Assembly: GCF_030272615.1 (NCBI RefSeq) | Contig: NC_081408.1 | Coordinates: 613,468,477 to 613,532,476, forward strand | Length of the DNA stretch: 64,000 nt | Origin: Cryptomeria japonica | Lineage: Eukaryota > Streptophyta > Pinopsida > Cupressales > Cupressaceae | Direction: 5' to 3' | In this document: in pieces, positions 55,732-64,000 of the stretch | How positions within the stretch are numbered: the stretch's first letter is position 1 | Layout of the letters: every line of letters begins with the position of its first letter | The notes under the pieces: model-generated | The model's database searches: none | The model's input: the letters and a program-made list of their open reading frames with translations, nothing else | Told to the model about the DNA's origin: nothing | Translations under genes and position numbers: made by a program

Positions 55732-58700
55732 ATGAGGATCATATCTTGGAATGTTAGAGGTTTGAATGCCTCTGACAAGAGGGGACAAATCAAGCAGCAG
55801 CTGGATTCCTCTCAAGCAGACATCATTTTACTACAAGAAACAAATCTTTCAGATAAAGCCTCTCAAAATATTTTTAAAAATGGACTTTATGGGATTTCAA
55901 ACATGCTCATGTACTAGGGGCTTCTGGTGGTATTCTGACCTTGTGGAATTCCAGGACAATCAAAGCAAAAACATTGAACCAAGGGACAAATTGGCAGCTT
56001 ATTCTTATTGAAAATTTTGATTTATCCTTTGTCCTCTTTAATATCTACGGTCCAACAGCTCCTCAAGAGAAACATTCTCTTTGGAATACTTTATCTTGTC
56101 AGATCCATCAGCAGGGAATTCAAAAAATCATATTAGGAGGTGATTTTAATGTCATTTTGTCTCAGGATGAGAAATAGGGAGGCAACCCTACTGCGTCTAA
56201 AGTGATTGAAGACTTTAGATCTTTTGTGTCTGATAACGCCCCCTCTGACATTTCACCTTCTAATGGTCAATTTAAATGGATAAACCGGAGGACTTCCCTT
56301 CAAATTGCAAGTAGATTGGACAGGTTTTTCACTTCATATGAATGGATCCTTCAGAAATATACTTTCAGCTCTAGTATTCTATTGTTCTCTGGATCTGACC
56401 ATTTTCCTATCTCATTATGCTTGGATAAACATGAAGCTTCTCATCATATATCTTCATTTAAGTTTGAAAGAATGTGGTGTCGACACCCACACTTTCATGC
56501 TATGCTTTGTCAATGGTGGATGAGTGCCCCCTTCTGTAGGGGGAACAAAGTGTTTCAACTCTATATGAAAATACAGTTTGTAAAAGCAAATATCAAAGTC
56601 TGGAATAGGGAAGTATTCAAAAATATATTTGCAGAGAAATTGAATGTAGAGAAGGATTTAAAGGACATCAACGAACTTATCTTTTCTAATGGGATTAATC
56701 CAGAAACCTTCTTAAAGCAAAACCAATTACAAAGTTACTAGGAAGAATTATGCTCTAGAGAGGAGGAGTATTGGAGACAAAAATCAAGGGAGCTATGGTT
56801 GAAAGATGAGGAAAAAAATACTAAGTTCTTTCAGGCATCTACAAAGATTAAGCAAGCTACATCTACTATCTTTCTATAAATGCCTCTTCTTTGGGGGTAA
56901 AATTAACTAATGAACAAGAAATTAGGGAAGAGGGTGAACTCTTCTATAAAAATCTTCTTGCTCCCTCCCCTCCTTTTGTTCCTGAGCAGTGCAGTGTCGA
57001 GGCATTGTTAGATTTCATTTTTTGTTTGATCTCACAGTGTGATAACGATTATCTGATGCAACCTTTCTCTCTTGCTGAATTACAAGAGGTGGTAGTTTTG
57101 ATGGCTCCTGACAAGTCTCCAGGTCCTGACGGTTTCACCATGCTATTCTTTCAAAAGTGTTTAGACATTTTAAGCTTTGATATTTTAATGGATTTGGAGG
57201 AGTCAAGACAAAAAGCTTTTATTCTCAAGAACTTCAATTTAACCCATCTTTCTCTTATCCCCAAATCCAACAACCCTCAATCTTTTGCATACTTTAGGCC
57301 TATCTCCTTGTGTAATTCAGTGTACAAGATTTTCACAAAAGCTATTTATCTCCGATTAAAATCCTTGATACCTAAAGTAATATTTCTTCAGCAAGGAGGT
57401 TTTGTTCCTAGTAGGGAAACATCGGAAGGTGCACTTGTGGCCCATGAAGTTTTGCACTCAATTAACTCTTCACAATCCCCTAATTTCATAGCTAAATTAG
57501 ACTTGTTGAAAGCCTATGATAAAGTATGTTGGTATTTTCTTTTGAGAGTGCTTAAAAAGTTTGGCTTTTCGGATAAGTGGTGCAAATGGATCAAAAATTG
57601 TCTCTTTGGGGCACATTTTTTCAGTTATTATTAATGGTAATCTTTCTGGGTTTTTTCGAGCCACTCAAGGAGTTCAACAAGGTGACCCATTATCACCTTT
57701 TCTCTTCATTATCATGGCAGAAGCTTTTAGCAGATTGGTCAATAAGCAGTTGATTTTGGGTCTCTGGAAGGGAATATGCATTCCTAATACCTCAATTTTT
57801 ATCACTCATGCTTTATTTGTAGATGATACACTTTTATTTGGATGTTCCAATATTCAAGAAGCAAGGCATATTAAGAAAATGTTGGACATATATACTTCCA
57901 GATCTAGGCAAAAAATCAGTGCTCAGAAATTTAAATTATTCATATTTAATACTCCTGAAATAGTGTCTAACAACATTATCCAGACATTGGGATTTCCAGT
58001 GGAGTCTCTTCCATCCTCGTACTTGGGTATCCCTTTCTTTATGGGAGTAGGGAAACCTTCATTTTGGAATTCTATGATTGACAAATTAAAAAGAAGAATT
58101 TATATGTGGAAAGATAGATGGTTATCTCTGTCAGGCAGAATCCTTCTTGTCAAAACGGTTTTGGCCACAATCCCAAACTACTACATTTCAGTCCTTCAAG
58201 CACCGAAATTTGTTGTTTCCCATATCGAGAAAATTATTCAAAATTTTATTTGGAAAGGTTATCTGTCAGAAGATGAAAATATCTTGCTTGTGTCTCTTAA
58301 TAAAATGACTCCAACTAAATCTACGGGCAGGGTTAGACTGCACGATGTTTCAAAAAGGAGAAAGCCTTTGGGGGAAAATTGGTTTGGAATATTTATGAAA
58401 AACCACATGCTTTGTGGTGTCAAATTATGCAAGAAAATTATTTAGATACTCCTACCCCATCACTTATATTTACTATCCTTGATCCTCCATCAGGGTCTGG
58501 AACTTCATGATGGCTTCTAGGAATGTGATTACTAGATATTTATCGTGGCAAGTATATAATGGAAAAATGTCAACTTTTAGCATGATTCATGGAGTGGTCT
58601 TCCCCTTCTTAATCTTGAGTAATCTCTAGTAGATGTGATCCCTATATTTATTTCTCAATAGGGATCTCACCTTTATGATTACATAGATGATCTTGAGAAG

Positions 58701-59999
58701 CCTTCAAATCGTGTCATTTGGAAGAAGCCAGATTTACTCCCAATCTCTCCAGATCAAAAGGTAAAATTTTATTTGATTCTCAAGAATCGCATTATTTTTG
58801 TCTCTAATGGTTTGGACAAATTGATATGGTGCCCTACGAAGAATGGAAAGTACTCTATCAAGGAAGGGTATAAGGCAATTCATCAGATGTCTGTTCAATC
58901 CTATCCACAAAGAGCTTCTTTTTTTTGCTGGAACAACAGTATTCTTCCTAAGGCAAGGATGTTTGCTTGGATTTTTTTACACAAGATAATACTTACCAGT
59001 GAGAGACTTGATAAATTGAATATTGCGTACCCATTTGCCTGTGTACTTTGTGGTGAGCATAGTGAAATGTTAGATCATCTCCTTCTCCAATGTGATTTTG
59101 CTCATTATTGTTGGATGTTTGTGCTTGCTAAGCTTTCCTTTAGCATCCCTCTACCAAATAACGTATGGGATTTGTTCTATTCATGGCTAGTCTTATACCC
59201 ATCCTCTCTTTTTGCATGCATTTGGAAAGTGATCCCATCCACAATAGTATGTTCACTTTGGTGGGAAAGAAATAAGCATATTTTTAGAAAGCAGACATCT
59301 CCTCCTTCTGATGTTTTCAAACACATTGAAAAATCAGTATTAGAACTAATTAATGCTCATGTATCAAATCAGTTCAATCCAAATAGGGAATTTACTTCTT
59401 GGGATGGTCAAGTTATTAATGGTTGGAAGGGTATTTCTATTCTTGTATCACCTTGCTTGTCGAGAGTGAGAACTAGTAAAATTGATAGAAATAAAGGGAA
59501 ATGGTTTCCCCTCGATTCAACACATTTCAAGTTGAATTTTGATGGCTCTTCTAAAGGGAACCCGAGTGATGCAAGAGTATGAGTATGCATAAGGGACCAG
59601 ACAGGGTGTGTTTTTGTTTTGAAATCTGCTTCTATTCCACCTGGCACTAACAACTTTGCAGAGGCATATGCCTTGCTTGAAGGTATTTTACTAGTTAAAA
59701 AACTGAACATCTCTTATATTCACATTGAAGGTGATTCAGCTATTATTGTCAACACTTGCATAAAGAGAAATATTGACAATTGGTAGATAATATATTTACT
59801 TGAACAAGCATGGACACGTATTGATACATTTGTAAACTTTACTATTTCACATGTTTATAGAGAAGGGAACCAGGTTACAGATCATTTGGAAAATATAGGA
59901 AGTTCTAAGGTGGAACTTAATATGATGGGTTTGAATTGTGATCTTGATTCTTTTCCAATTCTTAAGGGAAAAATTTTGGAGGACATGGGTACAGGATAA
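55732..59999 (+). pseudogene. LINE ORF2: endonuclease, reverse transcriptase, RNase H
   Basis: Starts MRIISWNVRGLNASDKRGQI (APE-type endonuclease; LLQETNLSD has the catalytic Glu, GGDFNVILSQDEK and SGSDHFPISL follow). Then RT: DKSPGPDGF, FRPISLCNSVYKIF, KLDLLKAYDKV, GVQQGDPLSPFLF and active site LFVDDTLLFG. Next zf-RVT with CVLCGEHSEMLDHLLLQC, then RNase H with NFDGSSKG, FAEAYALLEG, IEGDSAIIV and VTDHL, all four acidic residues present. Frames change near 55915, 56880, 57590 and 58440-58770, with stops such as 56175-56177, so no intact protein is made. Confidence 0.9.
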
Positions 60000-60483
60000 G
60001 ATTATGCATGGCTATGCAGTGGTCTTTTGTATAATGATAAAAATTGGTATGTGAGGTATTATATTTGCAAGGTTTTGCAGTTTTGTTGAATCTGAATGGT
60101 GTATATGGATGTCGATTTAAGCATCTATGAAGTGTGTTGGACCTCAAGTTGAATAAATGCATAAGTGAGGCAGAATGTGGACTACTATGTAAATGTACAA
60201 CTCTCATGATGTTTTGGTTTAGACTTCATCTTGTTCAACATATTCTAGAAGGCATTCGATACTTGGGGATGATTTGTAGCTTTCGGTATTCTCGACATTA
60301 TGAGATATATTGTACTTTTTGGCATACTAGGGATTTAAGTTTCACAACCTTTCTATGTATTATTGAGCAAGGATCGGAGTTTTTTTTACTGATTCTTTTC
60401 TCCGAGAGCTCTTTGAATCAGCTCTTGTAAAGAAATATATAAATAAAATATATTAAGTGGCACTGCCACCTTATTTAAAAAAT

Positions 60484-61808
60484 AATGAATTAATTAAATA
60501 ATAATTGATAAATAAATAATCATAAATAATTAATAAAATCAAAAGACACTAATAAAATAGAGTAAAATAAAATAAGATAAATATAAAATCCCTTTAATAA
60601 AAAATAAATAAAATGCAATTTAAATAATTAATAATAATAAATAAATAATTAACCTCAATTAAACATTAAATCAAATAATGAATAAATCAATAATTAAACA
60701 TTAATCAATCAAAATAAATATAAAATAATTAAATAATCATACAACTCCAACTAGGGATAATGTAAACTCAAAACATCATACACCAAAGATATGAACACGA
60801 CACAAGGAATCTAACCACAACTTACGTTGAGGCGCAATCGACAAAGTACACAACTTAGACCTAGAGTATGTGAGGGAAAGTATGTCATCTCTGTCAAATT
60901 TCCATTGGGATAAAGACACGCTCAGACCTCTGGAGCCAGGTGGAGTCGATGTCCAGTACTTGCAAACCTGCATCAACACCAAATGCAACCAATACGATAC
61001 ATATATATAAATAGATAGGTGATAGAGAATCATGACGGCATATCATGCTTGCAATAAGTGATATGAAATTGTCTCTACTCACGAAGACAGACACACAATA
61101 AGTCATCAACCATCACATAAAGTTATAAACATGGAATAAGGTTAGTACCATCACATCATCATCATAAGTTATATAATCCCACATGAGCAATGATCACATA
61201 AGAATCCATAAATCAAGTTAATCCATTCATCCATCAAGATGATTCTACATACTAATATACATAATCATAAAGTGTGTCTATAAATGATCCGAATTATGGA
61301 TTCAGATGACAACACCTAAGTGAGAACCTGCAATATTGTGGATTTGCTTACACAAACAAGGTAAACGTAGAATTGAAGCAAGCCAAAAAGTAGTTCATTC
61401 TATTCAAAAATCCAACATATAACAAATCATGAGATTCCAAGGGTCACCAAAACCCCTTGAGAATCAAAACTCAACAGTCATATTTGTTCATTACATAATA
61501 AAATCAAAAACTACAAAATTTTCAAAAAACTATACCAAATTTTGTCCTAACTTTGACTAGACCTAACTTTCTACTCAAGGCTCAAAAATGCGAGTCGTTT
61601 AACTCATTGGAAAGGTCTCCAAGAGTTGGAGTCAAAATCCTTTAAGAGTCTTCCTATGGCAACACTCTAAAGGACCGGACAAAGTTTCAAGGGATGAAAA
61701 TGCCCTGAAGGCCTTCAAAAATCCTAATTACTAACATGTAGAAAAAACTCAAAAAAATATATATGAAAATATTTTTTCGTGATATTTCAAAATTGTTTCT
61801 GATTATTA
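60484..61808. other. AT-rich sequence between LINE and gypsy pol, probably LTR
   Basis: No gene. 60484-60740 consists of short AT runs such as AATAAATAATTAATAAA. A polypurine tract for the minus-strand gypsy lies at 61811-61820 (TCAAGGGGGA on the minus strand), so the 3' LTR should start near 61808 and extend leftwards through this region. Confidence 0.45.
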
Positions 61809-61810
61809 CT

Positions 61811-61820
61811 TCCCCCTTGA
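61811..61820 (-). promoter_or_regulatory. Polypurine tract of the right-edge gypsy element
   Basis: Minus-strand TCAAGGGGGAAG just after the end of the pol frame. Confidence 0.6.
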
Positions 61821-61849
61821 AAAGCAATGGGCCCCATTGCACCAACACT

Positions 61850-64000
61850 CTAGAGGAGATGAGGAAAATAGAGTTGAAGCTGCTTCCGAGTAAACCACTT
61901 TCCTTGTTGAGCAATCTGCCCTGCTCGAACCACTTTGTACATATAGATATGTTGTTGTTTTGGGGTTTTCACCATGGTTTCCACAATCTGATCACATTGC
62001 AATGGAGAAGTTGCATCTGGATTCAATTCTATAGTGGAAATTGTTTTTGCCACATCTGCAACATCCAATAGTGGGGGAAAATATAGCTTCAAGAGCTCAT
62101 TGAAGACTGGATGAAGACCCAGAAAGTGGGGTAAATTGAGCTCAAAAGCATTATCACCAACTTGCTTGATGATTGTGTATGGCCCATAATGCAGAGGATG
62201 AAGCTTCCTATTGGCACCCTGCAATCATTCCTTCTAGATATGCAACCACACCTTGTCCCTGACTTGAAAATTATGGGGAGTACGATGCTCATCATATCTC
62301 TCCTTGTATTTCTTATTGGTATGCTCCAAGATTTCATGAACTTGTTGTTGTTGATGATGAATTATATCAATGAACCGTGTTGCCTTATCTTCCTCCTTAT
62401 CAACACTTGGAACCAAATCAAGTTGAATAAGTGGTATGGAAACATCCATGGGTGCAAGTAGTTGATAACCAAGACAAACCTCAAATGGGTTGTGACCAGT
62501 CGAACTATTAATTTCCCTGTTGTAGCTATGCTAAACATATGGAAGACTTTCATCGCATGTGCAGGGATGTTTTGAATGATACATGTGTAGGATGTGAATG
62601 ATCATCGGATTCACTACCTGTGTTTGGCCATCTGTTTGAGGAGGCAAAGTAGTAGACTGTTAATTTTGTGTCCATCTTCTCCCATAATGTAGACCAGAAC
62701 TTACTAAGATACTTGTTGTCCCTATCTGAAATAATGCTATTCAGCATACCAAAATGAACCCAAATGTGTTCAAAGAAAAGCTTTGCAGTGTCCTCTGCAA
62801 AAATTATCTTTTTACAAGCCATTATTACTGCCATTTTTGAGAACCTATCTACCATAACATACACACAGTCGTGGGCTTTTGGTGGCAGTAAAACCAGACA
62901 TAAAGTCCATAGAAACTAAATGCCAAGGTTTTTCAAGAACAGGAAGTGGCGAATATAGACCAACTTTATGATTGGCAGGCTTAGCAATAGCACATGCAGT
63001 ACAAGCTTGAATATATGAAATGACATCATTTCTTAACTTTGGCCAATAAAAATATCTCTGAAGTACAGCAGTAGTCTTACCTATTCTAAAATTACCAGCA
63101 ACCTTACTATAGTGAGCTTCCAATATCAACTTTTTGCATTCTGCATTGGGCACACATATTTGGCCAAGGTGAAAAAGCATTCCATCCTACAAATAGAAGT
63201 CATTCACTTGATTTCCCTTCACAAATTGATTATAAAGATCTACAAACTCAACATCATTCTCGTACAAGTGATCTCAGGCTTTAGTTTGATGACCACATGA
63301 GTCCAATACCATACTTATAGCTGCAATCGGAGGCATGCTCAAACAGTCTGCTACTTTGTTAGTGATTCCGTTCTTGTGGCGAATATTGAGATGAAATTGT
63401 TGAAGATAGGCTAACCATATTTGGTGTTGATCGTTCTGCAACTTCCCTTGTGTTTGCAAAAATTGAAGAGGTTTGTGGTCTATGTAGATGACGGTCTCCT
63501 TACCCAAAATATAATGTTTCCACTGCTTACAAGCTTGAACGATAGCATACAATTCCTTGTCATAAGTGGGATATCGACACACTGTATCAAAAAAAATCTC
63601 ACTATGATATGCAAATGGGTGACCATAATGCATGAGGACTACTCCTAGGGCATATTATGATGCATCAGTTTGTATTTCAAATGATTGTTGTAGGTTAGGA
63701 AGAAATAAAACTGGTGCAGAATATAACCTACATTTTAACTCCTCGAATGCTTCTTGTTGAGCACCTGTCCATTTGAACTTTGCTTGTGTTCCCCTGCAAT
63801 GACTGATTTAAAGGCCAAGACAAATGGGAAAACCCCAACACAAATTTGCAATAAAATTTTGCCAACCCGAGGAAACTTCGTAACTCTGTGAGATTTCTAG
63901 GAGATGGTTAGTCCTTAATCACTTGTATCTTGTCAAGATCAACATGGACACCCTCATTGTCAATAACATACCCTAAGTATCTAATACTCTACATACCAAA
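61850..64000 (-). pseudogene. Ty3/gypsy pol fragment: RT end, RNase H, integrase
   Basis: On the minus strand from the right edge: RT thumb region (NLTELRSFLGLAKFY), RNase H (63633-63274; YPTYDKELYAIVQACKQWKH, YIDHKPLQFL), integrase zinc region (63180-62845; FYWPKLRNDVISYIQACTAC), integrase core (MDFMSGF, IISDRDNKYLSKFWSTLW), and a C-terminal GPYTIIKQVGDNAFELNLP segment (to 61850). The gag and protease lie beyond 64000. Frames differ (1, 1, 0, 2, 2 by coordinate modulo three) and stops intervene, for example between RNase H and integrase. The catalytic Glu region reads TDGQTQVVN, so Glu is Gln. Confidence 0.9.

Larger units (their letters stand above)
52876..60483 (+). mobile_element. L1-type LINE, nearly full length, disabled
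   Basis: Order: GC-rich 5' region with a tandem duplication, ORF1 (DUF4283-like), ORF2 (endonuclease, RT, zf-RVT, RNase H), then a 3' end with a GTGGCACTGCCAC hairpin and A-run. Candidate target duplication: AATAAT...AATTAATTAAA left of 52876 and after 60481, though both lie in AT-rich DNA. All ORFs have stops or frameshifts. The presence of RNase H in ORF2 is typical of a plant L1 subgroup. Confidence 0.85.

Overview
The window looks like a piece of a very large, transposon-filled plant nuclear genome, most likely a gymnosperm (conifer-like). This is an inference from the density and nesting of Ty1/copia, Ty3/gypsy and L1-type LINE relatives, the AT-rich decayed spacers, and one plant-specific MYC_N (bHLH-type) regulatory gene. 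There is no bacterial, organellar or viral signature, and no rRNA, tRNA or CRISPR locus was recognised.

Layout. 1-3776: minus-strand copia-type element cut by the window edge (LTR 2595-3776, tRNA-iMet primer site, gag-like coiled coil with four zinc knuckles). Its LTR lies inside the LTR of the next element. 3777-17864: plus-strand gypsy-like element with a long decayed gag and no recognisable pol. It carries two blocks of palindromic repeats, and a complete minus-strand copia (12056-16950, TSD GTGAG) is inserted in it. 18969-20158: possible solo LTR. 21856-24763: an apparently intact six-exon, minus-strand gene for a 200-residue MYC_N-only protein related to anthocyanin/epidermal bHLH regulators but without the bHLH region. 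It is the only convincing non-transposon gene. 25000-31796: AT-rich decayed repeats.

31797-50835 is the most interesting object: a 19-kb DNA transposon with terminal inverted repeats, a 4-bp target duplication (GTAT), blocks of subterminal GCGCGTACGC-type palindromes, and two convergent genes. One encodes a DDE/D-type transposase-like protein (+). The other is an unrecognised ten-exon accessory gene (-). Between the gene 3' ends lies a 359-bp tandem repeat. A complete copia (33814-41528) has jumped into its polypyrimidine tract. The 4-bp TSD and acidic triad are compatible with a Sola-like superfamily, but this assignment is a hypothesis.

50840-61810: AT-rich, apparently LTR-derived sequence into which an L1-type LINE (about 52876-60483) was inserted. 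61850-64000: decayed minus-strand gypsy pol running off the window.

Nearly all transposon reading frames are broken. The nonsense codons are largely explicable as C-to-T (or G-to-A) transitions of CAG, CGA, CAA or TGG, as expected for long-term cytosine methylation of silenced repeats. The MYC_N gene, by contrast, has an open frame and GT-AG junctions throughout.
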